Below, piece after piece: positions 10,518 through 19,685 of a DNA stretch of 64,000 nt (position 1 is its first letter; each line of letters begins with the position of its first letter). The notes under the pieces are model-generated. The model had not been told where the DNA came from and did not search any database. It saw only the letters and a program-made list of their open reading frames with translations. The translations under genes and the position numbers were made by a program. This DNA comes from JAKFDI01 sp036676235. Lineage in GTDB: Bacteria; Pseudomonadota; Gammaproteobacteria; Burkholderiales; Burkholderiaceae_C. Where the stretch lies: the NCBI GenBank assembly GCA_036676235.1, contig JAKFDI010000112.1, positions 1-64,000 on the forward strand, in the 5' to 3' direction.

Positions 10518-11240
10518 ATGCCAGCCACTGCGCGATTTCAACGCTTCTCGGCCGCGGCGCGATGCGCAGGTAGCGCCGCGCTGGTGGCCGGCGTCTTCAC
10601 TGCGCTGTCGGCCGAAGCCGCTGATGGCGAGGCACCCGAGGAGCCTGCCCCAGCCGCCCTGTCCGAGCTGGCGTCGGCGGCACTGCCGGCCGGTGATGCC
10701 GACAGCCTGCTTGCCCGCGTGGCCGCCGCTACCGCGCCGGGCGTCGAACGTCCGCCCGCTGTCCAGGTGGTGGCACTGCGCGGCCGCCTCGATCGCGACA
10801 CACCGGGCACACAGGCCGATCACCACGGCTCGAATCAACTGGTCGGCGTGAGCGCCCGCGTCTGGATGTCGCGCGGCCGTGCCGACATCGGCGTCGGCTT
10901 CGGCGCCCTCGGACGCGTGGCAGAGGCTCCGCCCGTCGTCGATGCGTCTGCGGCGGCGCGGGGCTGGGCCAGCGCAGCGCCGGTCGTCAGCGTGGCGATG
11001 CGCTATCGCATGAGCGAGCACTCGGCGGTGTTCGCCGATGCGTCGCTCGCCCACTCGCTGATCGGCGCAGAGGGCGTGGGCAACTACGCGAACGCCAAGG
11101 TCGGCGTGGAGTGGAAGGGCGCCGAATCCCGGCTCGGCTTCGAGCGCGGACGGCTCGGGCTGCAGCTCGATTCCGGCTACCGCATGTCGTTTCGCATCCG
11201 CAAGAGCGGGCTCGGCGTCTACCTGCGCGGCAAGTTCTGA
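10518..11240 (+). CDS. Predicted exported, possibly outer-membrane protein of unknown function
   Basis: I do not recognise a family. The protein has a Sec-type signal ending near ALSAEA-ADG, an Ala/Pro-rich linker, then a C-terminal part with alternating strands (VGVSARVWMSRGRADIGVG, VVSVAMRYRM, ANAKVGVEWKG) ending in GLGVYLRGKF. The terminal aromatic residue and amphipathic strands suggest a small beta-barrel or surface protein. The start could be 10506 or 10518; 10518 has a GGGG about 6 nt upstream. It lies divergent from the EF-G-like gene and abuts a diguanylate cyclase gene end to end. Confidence 0.6.
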   Translation: MPATARFQRFSAAARCAGSAALVAGVFTALSAEAADGEAPEEPAPAALSELASAALPAGDADSLLARVAAATAPGVERPPAVQVVALRGRLDRDTPGTQADHHGSNQLVGVSARVWMSRGRADIGVGFGALGRVAEAPPVVDASAAARGWASAAPVVSVAMRYRMSEHSAVFADASLAHSLIGAEGVGNYANAKVGVEWKGAESRLGFERGRLGLQLDSGYRMSFRIRKSGLGVYLRGKF

Positions 11241-12383
11241 TCAGTCGCCGGCTTGCACCAGGCGGCCGCGGCCGGCGTGCTTGGCTTCGTAGAGGGCCGC
11301 GTCGGCACGAGCGAGCAACTGGTCGAGGCTTTGCTGGGCGTCGGTGTGAACCGCGAGGCCGGCGCTGAAATCGATCTCGAAGCCCAGTTCCGCGCGCGAC
11401 ACCTCGCGCAGCCGTTCGCGCAAGCGCGCATCGAAGGCCAGCCCCGCCTCGCGCGATGAGCGTGCGAACAGCACGCAGAACTCTTCGCCGCCGAGGCGTG
11501 CGACGAGATCGACGCCGCGCTGGTTGGTGCGCAGCACGCGCGAAAAGAGCTTGAGCCCACGGTCCCCGGCCTCGTGGCCGTGCGTGTCGTTGATGCGCTT
11601 GAAGTGGTCGATGTCCAGCGCCAGCAGCGTGAGCGGCTCACTGCGCCGGCGTGCATCGGAGAGCAGCGCCTGCGCATGGTCGTGAAAGCCGCGGCGGTTG
11701 AGCAGGCCGGTCAGCGGGTCCGTCATCGCCAGCACATGCAGCTCGGCCTCGGCTTCCTCCCGCCACGCCACCAGCAGCGCCACCACACCCAGCACCAGCG
11801 TCACGTTGCCGGCGACGGACGCGAGGATGTTCACCGGGTGCGGCGCGCGGAAGTACGGGTACAGCTCGGTGAAGAAGGCGCCCAGTACGCCGCGCGCACT
11901 GGTGAAGAACGCCATCGTGAGCAGGCAGCCGCAGAGCAGCCAGCGCCATCCCCGGCTCGCGCGCCGCTCGGGCCAGAGCGTGGCGCGCGCGGCAATGAGC
12001 ATGCCGCCGGCGAGCAGGAAGTTGGCCCAGCCCACGCGCCATTGGTAGTCGTGAAAGGCGAGCGCGTAGCCGAGTGGCGTGATCACGACGAGTGCGATCA
12101 GCAGGCCCTCGCCGGGCTGCGGCCCGAGCCAGCCGCGCAGGGCACGAAACAGCAGCCATTGCGCCAGCGCGAGGCTGCCCATCGATAGGGTGGACAGGGG
12201 CATGTCGTACCAGCTCCCGGCGGCGATCACCGCCGCCCAGCCGATGGCCTGCGCGAGGATGCTGCCCTGCGCATAGCGCGCCGAAGCGCTGATGTGCCGC
12301 CCCATCAACAGCGGCAGCGCCGCCGCCAGCATGAAGAGATTGGTGCTGGTGAGCACCAGCAGCGTCAGGATGTCCAGCGTCAT
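11241..12383 (-). CDS. Membrane diguanylate cyclase (GGDEF)
   Basis: This 380-residue protein makes cyclic di-GMP from two GTP. The first ~210 residues form about six hydrophobic segments, giving an integral membrane sensor with no recognised ligand-binding fold. A GGDEF domain follows from LAMTDPLTGLLNRRGF. The active-site motif is GGEEF, and an RxxD inhibitory site (RGVD) lies exactly five residues before it, so product feedback inhibition is expected. The ATG at 12383 is only 18 bp downstream of the amn stop, so the gene is probably read with amn. Confidence 0.92.
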   Translation of the reverse strand: MTLDILTLLVLTSTNLFMLAAALPLLMGRHISASARYAQGSILAQAIGWAAVIAAGSWYDMPLSTLSMGSLALAQWLLFRALRGWLGPQPGEGLLIALVVITPLGYALAFHDYQWRVGWANFLLAGGMLIAARATLWPERRASRGWRWLLCGCLLTMAFFTSARGVLGAFFTELYPYFRAPHPVNILASVAGNVTLVLGVVALLVAWREEAEAELHVLAMTDPLTGLLNRRGFHDHAQALLSDARRRSEPLTLLALDIDHFKRINDTHGHEAGDRGLKLFSRVLRTNQRGVDLVARLGGEEFCVLFARSSREAGLAFDARLRERLREVSRAELGFEIDFSAGLAVHTDAQQSLDQLLARADAALYEAKHAGRGRLVQAGD

Positions 12384-12401
12384 CGTGCGGCGGGCAGGCG
12401 T

Positions 12402-13889
12402 TTACTGGAACGCCACTTCCGCAAAGCTGCGCAGCTTGCGGCTGTGCAGCCGGTCGAAGCCGCCGTCGCGCAGCAGCTCGATGGCGCGCATGCCGATGCG
12501 CAGGTGCTGGTCCACGCGCTCGCGGTAGAAGTGATTGGCCATGCCGGGCAGCTTGATCTCGCCGTGCAGCGGTTTGTCCGAGACGCACAGCAGCGTGCCG
12601 TAGGGCACCCGAAAGCGCAGACCGTTGGCCGCGATGGTGGCGCTTTCCATGTCGAGCGCGATGGCGCGGCTCTGGCTGAAGCGGCGCTCGGGCGTGCGCT
12701 GCGGCAGCAGCTCCCAGTTGCGGTTGTCGGTGCTCGCCACGGTGCCGGTGCGCATGATGCGCTTGAGCTCGTAGCCTTCCAGCTGCGTCACGTCGGCCAC
12801 CGCCGACTCGAGCGCCACCTGGATCTCCGCCAGCGGCGGGATCGGCACCCACAGCGGCAGGTCTTCGTCGAGCACGCGGTCCTCGCGCACATAGCCGTGG
12901 GCGAGCACGTAGTCGCCCAGGTTCTGCGTGGTGCGCAGCCCGGCGCAGTGGCCGAGCATCACCCACGCATGCGGGCGCAGCACGGCCACGTGGTCGGTGA
13001 TGGTCTTGGCGTTGGACGGGCCGACGCCGATGTTGATCATGGTGATGCCCGCATGGTCGCCGCGCACCAGGTGGTAGGCCGGCATCTGCGGCATGCGCGG
13101 CGGCGGCACGCCGAGGTCGTCTCCGGCGCGCGCGGCCTCGCCCTTGCGGCGCGTGATCACGTTGCCGGGCTCGATGAAGGCGCTGTAGCCGTCGCTCTCG
13201 GCCTCCGGCTGCGCCATCAGGTCGTGGCCGAGCCGCACGAACTCGTCGATGTAGAACTGGTAGTTCGTGAACAGCACGAAGTTCTGGAAGTGCTCGGGCG
13301 CGGTGCCGGTGTAGTGGCGCAGCCGGTGCAGCGAATAGTCGACGCGCGGCGCGGTGAAGAGCGCCAGCGGCAGCGGCTCGCCCGCGAGCGGCTCGTGCGT
13401 GCCGTTGGCGATGCCATCGTCCATCGCCGCGAGGTCGGGCAGGTCGAACAGGTCGCGCATCAGCAGGCGCCGGGCGGCGTCGAGGCTGCCTTCGATGTGG
13501 TCGTGCTCGGCGAACGAGAAGTGCACCGGGATCGGCTGCGTCGACACGCCCACGTCGATCGCCACGCCGTGGTTGCGCAGCAGCAGGCCGAACTGCTCGC
13601 GCAGGTAGCGGCCGAACAGATCGGGCCGCGTCACCGTCGTTTCGTAGGTGCCGGGGCCGGAAACGAAGCCGTAGGCGAGCCGCGAATCGGCGCGCGCCAC
13701 GGTGTCGGTGTGCACACGCACGAAGGGGTAGCAGGCGCGAACGCGCTGCGCAAACTCGCGCCCCGCGACGAACTCGCCGAGCGATTCACGCAGGTGCGTG
13801 ATGCCCGCTTCGTAGATCGTGCGCACGTGCGCGAGCGCGGCCTCGGGGTCGGTGAACGAACGGGTGGCGGGGGTGGCGGCTTGGCTCAT
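12402..13889 (-). CDS. amn: AMP nucleosidase
   Basis: Amn hydrolyses AMP to adenine and ribose 5-phosphate, lowering AMP and entering purine salvage. The 495-residue protein matches the usual ~485-500. It has the N-terminal AMP nucleosidase domain and a C-terminal phosphorylase-like domain, with GHCAGLR near the middle and the conserved RAIALDMESATIAANG segment that carries the nucleobase/ribose-binding Glu and Asp. ATG at 13889 is preferred over a GTG two codons upstream. It is divergent from dadA across 95 bp and upstream of a diguanylate cyclase gene. Confidence 0.94.
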   Translation of the reverse strand: MSQAATPATRSFTDPEAALAHVRTIYEAGITHLRESLGEFVAGREFAQRVRACYPFVRVHTDTVARADSRLAYGFVSGPGTYETTVTRPDLFGRYLREQFGLLLRNHGVAIDVGVSTQPIPVHFSFAEHDHIEGSLDAARRLLMRDLFDLPDLAAMDDGIANGTHEPLAGEPLPLALFTAPRVDYSLHRLRHYTGTAPEHFQNFVLFTNYQFYIDEFVRLGHDLMAQPEAESDGYSAFIEPGNVITRRKGEAARAGDDLGVPPPRMPQMPAYHLVRGDHAGITMINIGVGPSNAKTITDHVAVLRPHAWVMLGHCAGLRTTQNLGDYVLAHGYVREDRVLDEDLPLWVPIPPLAEIQVALESAVADVTQLEGYELKRIMRTGTVASTDNRNWELLPQRTPERRFSQSRAIALDMESATIAANGLRFRVPYGTLLCVSDKPLHGEIKLPGMANHFYRERVDQHLRIGMRAIELLRDGGFDRLHSRKLRSFAEVAFQ

Positions 13890-13984
13890 CAGCACATTGT
13901 GGCGCCGCCGCGTGGCAGCTTGGCGGCGGATGGTGCGAACCTACACTCGCCGTGGGCCGCCGGTCGGCGCGGCGTGGAGCGGGC

Positions 13985-15262
13985 ATGAAGGTGCTGGTGC
14001 TTGGAGGCGGCGTGATCGGGGTCTCGACGGCGTGGCAACTCGCCCTGGCCGGTCACCAGGTCGAGGTGGTCGAGCGCCAGCCGGGCGTGGCGCTGGAGAC
14101 CAGCTTCGCCAACGCCGGCGAAGTCTCGCCCGGCTACTCGGCGCCGTGGGCCGGGCCGGGCGTGCCGCTCAAAGCCATCAAGTGGCTGCTGATGCACCAC
14201 CGGCCGCTGGTGATCCGCCCGCGTGTCGATCTCGACATGCTGCGCTGGTGCCTCGCCATGCTGCGCAACTGCACCAGTGCGCGCTACGAGCGCAACAAGG
14301 GCCGCATGCTGCCGCTGGCCGAATACAGCCGCGACTGCCTGCGCACGCTGCGCCGAGAGACCGGCCTCGCCTACGACGAGCGCGCGCTCGGCACGCTGCA
14401 GCTCTTTCGCACGCAGCTTCAGTTCGACGGCAGCCGGCTCGACATCGACGTGCTCGAACGCTGCGGCGTGCCCTGGCAGCGGCTCGATCGCGACGGCTGC
14501 ATCGCGCACGAGCCGGCATTGGCACGCGTGGCGCACAAGTTCGTCGGCGGCCTGCGCCTGCCCGGCGACGAGACCGGCGACTGCTTCAAGTTCACGCAGG
14601 CACTCGCGGCGCTGGCCGAGGCGCGCGGCGTGCGCTTTCGCTTCGGTACCACGGCGCAGCGGCTGCTGGTGGAAGGCGGGCGGCTGCAGGGCGTGGCGGT
14701 TCAGGCGAACGGCGACGCGGAGGTCTTGCATGCCGATGCCTGCCTCGTCGCACTCGGCAGCCACACGCCGCGGCTGCTCGCACCCGTCGGCCTGCGCATT
14801 CCCGTCTATCCGGTCAAGGGTTACTCGATCACCGTGCCCATCACCGATGCGGCCGGTGCGCCCGAATCGACGGTGATGGACGAGACGCACAAGGTCGCGA
14901 TCACGCGGCTCGGCGACCGCATCCGCGTCGGCGGCACGGCCGAGCTGGCGGGCTACTCGCTCGCGCTTCACGAAGCGCGCCGGCGCACGCTGCTGCATGT
15001 GGTGGGCGACCTCTATCCCGACGGCGGCGACCTGTCGCGCGCCGAGTTCTGGTGCGGCCTGCGGCCGATGACGCCCGACGGCCCGCCCATCGTCGGCGCC
15101 ACGCCGATCACGGGCCTGTACCTCGCCACCGGCCACGGCACGCTCGGCTGGACCATGGCGGCCGGCACGGCGCGCGTCGTTGCCGATGTCATCGGTGGGC
15201 GCGAACCCGAGATCGACGTGTCCAGTCTCGGCATGGCGCGCTACGCCCGCGGCTTCGCCTGA
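13985..15262 (+). CDS. dadA: D-amino-acid dehydrogenase small subunit
   Basis: DadA is an FAD-dependent dehydrogenase that oxidises D-amino acids (classically D-alanine) to 2-oxo acids and passes electrons to the respiratory chain. The 425-residue protein starts with the Rossmann motif LGGGVIGVSTAW, has the conserved NAGEVSPGYSAPWAGPG segment and ends with the FAD-binding GLYLATGHGTLGWTMA, as in DadA proteins. The ATG at 13985 begins directly with the dinucleotide-binding strand. No alanine racemase (dadX) is adjacent. The next gene follows after 56 bp on the same strand. Confidence 0.92.
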   Translation: MKVLVLGGGVIGVSTAWQLALAGHQVEVVERQPGVALETSFANAGEVSPGYSAPWAGPGVPLKAIKWLLMHHRPLVIRPRVDLDMLRWCLAMLRNCTSARYERNKGRMLPLAEYSRDCLRTLRRETGLAYDERALGTLQLFRTQLQFDGSRLDIDVLERCGVPWQRLDRDGCIAHEPALARVAHKFVGGLRLPGDETGDCFKFTQALAALAEARGVRFRFGTTAQRLLVEGGRLQGVAVQANGDAEVLHADACLVALGSHTPRLLAPVGLRIPVYPVKGYSITVPITDAAGAPESTVMDETHKVAITRLGDRIRVGGTAELAGYSLALHEARRRTLLHVVGDLYPDGGDLSRAEFWCGLRPMTPDGPPIVGATPITGLYLATGHGTLGWTMAAGTARVVADVIGGREPEIDVSSLGMARYARGFA

Positions 15263-15318
15263 GCGACAGACCGGCGCTGCCTGCGCCGCTAGAGTCTTTC
15301 GCAACCAGGAGACTCGCA

Positions 15319-17157
15319 ATGACGCAAGACGTGACGGCCCCGATGGCGGCCACCGTGGTGGAAGTGCATGTGAAGGCGGGCGATGCCGTGCATGCGGGCC
15401 AACTGCTCGCCGTGCTCGAGGCGATGAAGATGGAGCACGAGCTGCATGCCGAATGCGATGGGCAGGTGCTCGACGTGCAGGCCGCGGCCGGTGACCAATT
15501 GGACGAAGGCGATGTGCTGGTGCGGTTGAAGGAAGGCGCCGCCGCATCTGCGCCTGCCGCTCACAGTGCGCCCGCGACGCCGGTCTCCGCCGCGCCCGCC
15601 ACCGACGCGACGCTGCGTACCGACTTGCGCGAACTGCTGGATCGCCGCGCCACCACGCTCGACGCTGCCCGCCCCGACGCCGTCGCCAAGCGCCGCGCCC
15701 GCGGCCAGCGCATGGCGCGCGAGAACGTGGCCGACCTGTGCGACGACGGCAGCTTCGTCGAATACGGCGCGCTCACCTTCGCCGCCCAGCGCCGCCGCCG
15801 CACGGTGGAAGATTTGGTGCAGAACACGCCCGCCGACGGCATGGTGTGCGGCATCGGCAGCATCAACGGCGCGCTCTTCGGCGAAGACAAATCGCGCTGC
15901 GTCGTGATGGCCTACGACGCCACCGTGCTCGCCGGCACGCAGGGCATGCGCAACCACCAGAAGACCGACCGCATGCTGGGCGTGGCGCTGGCGCAGAAGC
16001 TGCCCGTCGTGCTCTTCGCCGAAGGCGGCGGCGGCCGCCCCGGCGACACCGACAGCGCCGGCGTGAGCGGCCTGGCCGTGCCGACCTTCGCGAGCTACGC
16101 GCGGCTGTCGGGCAAGGTGCCGGTGGTCGCGATCGTGGCTGGCCGCTGCTTCGCCGGCAACGCCGCGCTGGTGGGTTGCAGCGACGTGGTCATCGCCACC
16201 AAGGACAGCAACATCGGCATGGGCGGCCCGGCCATGATCGAAGGCGGCGGCCTCGGCGTCTACGCGCCCGAGCAGGTCGGCCCGAGCGGCGTGCAGCATG
16301 CCAACGGCGTGATCGACGTGCTGGTCGACGATGAAGCCCAGGCCGTGGCCGCGGCGCGCCACTACCTCTCCTTCTTCCAGGGCCGCACGCGCGACTGGCT
16401 GAGCGCGAATGCGATGAAGCTGCGCGAGGCGCTGCCCGAGAACCGCGTGCGCGTCTACGACATGCGCGCCGTGATGCGGCTCGTGGCCGACACCGATTCG
16501 CTGCTGGAGCTGCGCGCCGGCTTCGGCGCCGGCATCTTCACGGCGCTCGCACGCATCGAGGGCCGCCCGGTCGGCCTCATCGCCAACAACCCGGTGCACC
16601 TGGGCGGCGCCATCGACGCCGACGCCGCCGACAAGGCCGCGCGCTTCATGCAGCTGTGCAACGTGCACGGCCTGCCGCTGGTTTCGCTCATCGATACCCC
16701 CGGCTTCATGGTCGGCCCCGAGATCGAGGAGCAGGCGCAGGTGCGGCACGTGAGCCGCATGTTCCTCGCCGCCGCGCATCTGCGTGTGCCGTTCCTCAGC
16801 GTGGTGCTGCGCAAGGGCTACGGCCTCGGCGCGATGGCGATGGCCGGCGGCGGCTTCCACGAGCCGGTCGGCGTGGCGGCGTGGCCGAGCGGCGAGTTCG
16901 GGCCGATGGGGTTGGAAGGCGCGGTGCGGCTGGGCTATCGCAAGGAGCTGGAAGCGCTGCCCGAAGGCCCCGAGCGCGAGGCGCGCTACCAGCAGCTTGT
17001 CGATCAGCAGTACGCCGACGGCAAGGCCATCAACGTGGCGGCGGCGCTGGAGATCGATGCGGTGATCGACCCGGCGGAGACGCGGGCGTGGCTGGCGAAG
17101 GGGCTGGCGTCGGCGACGGTGCGCGAGGGGATCGAAGGCTACGTTGACGCCTGGTAG
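15319..17157 (+). CDS. Fusion of biotin carboxyl carrier domain and acyl-CoA carboxyltransferase
   Basis: This 612-residue protein begins with a biotinyl domain (residues ~5-72). Its EAMKMEH motif places the biotinylated lysine at 37. An Ala/Pro linker (~75-95) leads to a full carboxyltransferase domain of the acetyl-/propionyl-/methylcrotonyl-CoA carboxylase beta type, with both halves present (GAGIFTALARIEG, LVSLIDTPGFMVGPEIEEQ, VVLRKGYGLGAMAMAGG). It should transfer CO2 from biotin to an acyl-CoA, but no biotin carboxylase lies near, so that subunit must be encoded elsewhere. The carrier is N-terminal to the transferase instead of C-terminal to biotin carboxylase. CCAGGAGAC precedes the ATG. 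The substrate is unknown. Confidence 0.88.
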   Translation: MTQDVTAPMAATVVEVHVKAGDAVHAGQLLAVLEAMKMEHELHAECDGQVLDVQAAAGDQLDEGDVLVRLKEGAAASAPAAHSAPATPVSAAPATDATLRTDLRELLDRRATTLDAARPDAVAKRRARGQRMARENVADLCDDGSFVEYGALTFAAQRRRRTVEDLVQNTPADGMVCGIGSINGALFGEDKSRCVVMAYDATVLAGTQGMRNHQKTDRMLGVALAQKLPVVLFAEGGGGRPGDTDSAGVSGLAVPTFASYARLSGKVPVVAIVAGRCFAGNAALVGCSDVVIATKDSNIGMGGPAMIEGGGLGVYAPEQVGPSGVQHANGVIDVLVDDEAQAVAAARHYLSFFQGRTRDWLSANAMKLREALPENRVRVYDMRAVMRLVADTDSLLELRAGFGAGIFTALARIEGRPVGLIANNPVHLGGAIDADAADKAARFMQLCNVHGLPLVSLIDTPGFMVGPEIEEQAQVRHVSRMFLAAAHLRVPFLSVVLRKGYGLGAMAMAGGGFHEPVGVAAWPSGEFGPMGLEGAVRLGYRKELEALPEGPEREARYQQLVDQQYADGKAINVAAALEIDAVIDPAETRAWLAKGLASATVREGIEGYVDAW

Positions 17158-17169
17158 GAACGGCGCGCC

Positions 17170-17784
17170 TCAACCGCCCGACAAGCTCTTCGCATCATGC
17201 GCAATCGCCTCGTCGAGATGGCGCACGCAATCGAGCACATCCACTGCGTGCGGCGCATCGGCTGCGCAGATGGTGATCGAGGTGTTGCCGATGCGCAGCG
17301 GCAGTTCGTTGCCGTCGGGCAACTGCACATGGCCGGCCAGGATGGCGCGCACGACAAGACCGTGGGTGACGACCGCCAGATTGCCGCCGAGCGAAGCGCG
17401 CATCTGCACGGCGAGCGCAAAGGCCATCTCGACGCGCTGGCGAAAGTCTTCTGCCGATTCCCCGCCCGGCGGCGCTTCGGCCATGGTGAGCGGGTTGAAG
17501 CCGAGACTGTCGTAGGGCTGGCCGCGCAGATCGCCGAAATCGCGTTCGCGCAGCAGATCGGTCGCCACCACCGGCACGCCGGCGGCTTCGGAGAGCACCT
17601 GCGCCGTCTGCAGGGTGCGCGGCAGGTCGCTGCTGAGGATGGCCGAGATGCCGAGATCGGCCAGCCGCTTGGCGACAGCGGCAGCCTGCAGCAGGCCGCG
17701 TTCGCTGAGCGGCGTGTCGGCGGGTTGCAGGGTGCGGGCGGCGTTGAGCGCCGTCTCGCCGTGGCGCACGAGGATGATGGACAT
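17170..17784 (-). CDS. Histidine phosphatase family protein
   Basis: This 204-residue enzyme is of the phosphoglycerate-mutase/histidine-phosphatase superfamily. The catalytic LVRHGET motif is at residues 5-11, RERDFGDLRGQPYDSL carries the second conserved acidic segment, and VVTHGLVVRAIL near residue 144 carries the second catalytic His. The family includes sugar phosphatases and alpha-ribazole phosphatases, and the substrate cannot be assigned. It converges on the biotin/carboxyltransferase fusion with a 12-bp gap and is divergent from the Nudix-MBL gene. Confidence 0.85.
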   Translation of the reverse strand: MSIILVRHGETALNAARTLQPADTPLSERGLLQAAAVAKRLADLGISAILSSDLPRTLQTAQVLSEAAGVPVVATDLLRERDFGDLRGQPYDSLGFNPLTMAEAPPGGESAEDFRQRVEMAFALAVQMRASLGGNLAVVTHGLVVRAILAGHVQLPDGNELPLRIGNTSITICAADAPHAVDVLDCVRHLDEAIAHDAKSLSGG

Positions 17785-17968
17785 GGGCTGGCGGTCGCTG
17801 AGGTGACGGCCGATTGTCGGCCGTGACCTGTTGGCCGTCTGTCCGCGAAGTGACCCGCGCATGTCGCCTCGGCGACGGCGCCGAGCGGGAAATGCCGCTG
17901 ACGGGTCTTTGCGCCTTGGGCCACACTGCGGGATCGCCTCCACCGTCATGTAGCCACGTAGTTCTCCC

Positions 17969-19663
17969 ATGCAGCAAGCCTTTGAGTCCACTGCTTCCAA
18001 TGCGCCGCCCGCGCGCCCGCCGCGCGCTGCGGCCACGCTTGTCGTCGTGCGCAATGCGCCGGTCGGCATCGAGGTGCTGCTGCTGCGCCGCGGCGAAAGC
18101 AACGACCAGGCGAGCGGCATGTGGGTCTTTCCCGGCGGCACGGTGGACAAGCGCGACCCGGAGTTCTACGACTGCTGCGCCGGTCTCGACGATGCCACGG
18201 CGAGCGCTCAACTCGGCCTGCCCTCGGGCGGGCTCGACTACCTGATCGCCGCTCTGCGCGAATGCTTCGAGGAATCCGGCCTGCTGTACGCCAACAACCG
18301 CGACGGCCAGCCGGTGGCGCTCTCGGGCGATCTGGCACGCGAGCTCGGCGCATGGCGCGTGCCGCTCAACAACCACGAGCGCAGCCTCGGCGAGATGTGC
18401 CGCCAGTACGGCCTCACGCTCGCGGCCGACCGGTTGGTGTATTTCAGCCACTGGCTCACGCCGGTGGGCCGGCCCAAGCGCTGGGACACGCGCTTCTTCA
18501 TCGCCGAGGCGCCGGCCGGCCAGGAGGCCACGCACGACGCGACGGAGATGGTCGAGCAGTTGTGGATTTCGCCCGCCGATGCGCTGGCGCGCGGCGCGGC
18601 GCTGACGCTGATGAACCCGACGCGCATCACGCTCGAGGCCATCCAGCGCTTCGACACGGTGGAGGCGCTGCTGACGTGGGCGCGAGCACCGCGCGACATC
18701 GCGCTCATCATGCCGCGCGTGGCGGGGGGCAAGGAGGGCCCGCGCCCAGTCATGCCCAATGAATACTCGTGGGCCGAGATCGGGCGGCTCGATCCGCAAG
18801 GCCATGGCCATGCGAGCTACGACCTGGTGCCGGGGGAGCCGGTGCGGCTCTCGGAGCGCGTGATCCGCGTGACCGCCAACAACGGCAGCGTGATGACGGG
18901 GCCGGGAACGAACACCTATCTGGTGGGCGGCGGCGAGCGCAACGAATGGGCGGTCATCGATCCGGGTCCGCTGGATGAGGAGCACCTGGAAACCATCGTT
19001 GCCGCCGCGCCGGGGCCGATCCGCTGGATCTTCGCCACGCACACGCACAAGGACCATTCGCCCGGCGCCGCGCCGCTGGCCGACCGAACGGGCGCCCCGG
19101 TGTACGGCCTGACGCCCAAGTACGCCGAGTGGCAGGACGAGACCTTCCAGCCGCAGAACCGGCTGACGGGCGGCGAGCGCATCGTGCTGAACACCGGCAC
19201 GACGCTGCGCGCGATCCACACGCCGGGGCATGCGTCGAACCACCTGTGCTATCTGCTCGAAGAAGAGAAGACGCTGTTCACCGGCGACCACGTGATGCAG
19301 TCGGCCACCGTCGTCATCAACCCGCCGGACGGCGACATGGCGGCTTACGTGGCCTCGCTACGTTCACTGCTCGACACTGATCTGGAGTGGCTCGCGCCGG
19401 GCCATGGCTTCCTGATGGCGCAGCCGCGAAAGGCCTTCGAGTTCATCATCAACCACCGCCTGAAGCGCGAGGCCAAGGTGGTGGATGCGCTGCGCGATCT
19501 CGGGCCGGAGGCGAGCATCGATGCGATGCTGGCACAGGTCTACGACGACGTGTCGCCGCGGCTGCTGGCGATGGCGACGCGCTCGCTGAAGGCGCATCTG
19601 TACAAGCTGCGGGATGAGGCGCGGGCGAGTGAGGTGAACGAGCGATGGACTTTGAGCGCTTGA
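17969..19663 (+). CDS. Nudix hydrolase / metallo-beta-lactamase fusion protein
   Basis: This 564-residue protein joins two hydrolases. The N-terminal part (1-~240) is a Nudix domain with an expanded box: WVFPGG at 52-57, a ~30-residue insertion, then RECFEESG at 97-104, resembling the NUDT19-type CoA diphosphatases. The C-terminal part (~290-564) is a metallo-beta-lactamase fold with THTHKDH (His358, His360, Asp362, His363), HTPGHASNH and FTGDHVM motifs, resembling LACTB2-type enzymes. The fusion implies linked action on one pathway, perhaps acyl-CoA or nucleotide turnover. Both active sites look intact. The substrate is unknown. Confidence 0.88.
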   Translation: MQQAFESTASNAPPARPPRAAATLVVVRNAPVGIEVLLLRRGESNDQASGMWVFPGGTVDKRDPEFYDCCAGLDDATASAQLGLPSGGLDYLIAALRECFEESGLLYANNRDGQPVALSGDLARELGAWRVPLNNHERSLGEMCRQYGLTLAADRLVYFSHWLTPVGRPKRWDTRFFIAEAPAGQEATHDATEMVEQLWISPADALARGAALTLMNPTRITLEAIQRFDTVEALLTWARAPRDIALIMPRVAGGKEGPRPVMPNEYSWAEIGRLDPQGHGHASYDLVPGEPVRLSERVIRVTANNGSVMTGPGTNTYLVGGGERNEWAVIDPGPLDEEHLETIVAAAPGPIRWIFATHTHKDHSPGAAPLADRTGAPVYGLTPKYAEWQDETFQPQNRLTGGERIVLNTGTTLRAIHTPGHASNHLCYLLEEEKTLFTGDHVMQSATVVINPPDGDMAAYVASLRSLLDTDLEWLAPGHGFLMAQPRKAFEFIINHRLKREAKVVDALRDLGPEASIDAMLAQVYDDVSPRLLAMATRSLKAHLYKLRDEARASEVNERWTLSA

Positions 19664-19685
19664 CTGCAAGCCGTTCGCGCCCACG

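Noticed and set aside
11638..12966. 442-codon minus-strand open frame
   Set aside because: It is frame-shifted across the diguanylate cyclase and amn, both intact; its composition is Arg/Ala-rich nonsense.
12294..13988. 564-codon plus-strand open frame
   Set aside because: It is the complement of amn and has no domain.
13819..15318. Upstream extension of the biotin/carboxyltransferase frame
   Set aside because: It overlaps dadA in another frame; the proper start is the ATG at 15319 with a ribosome binding site.
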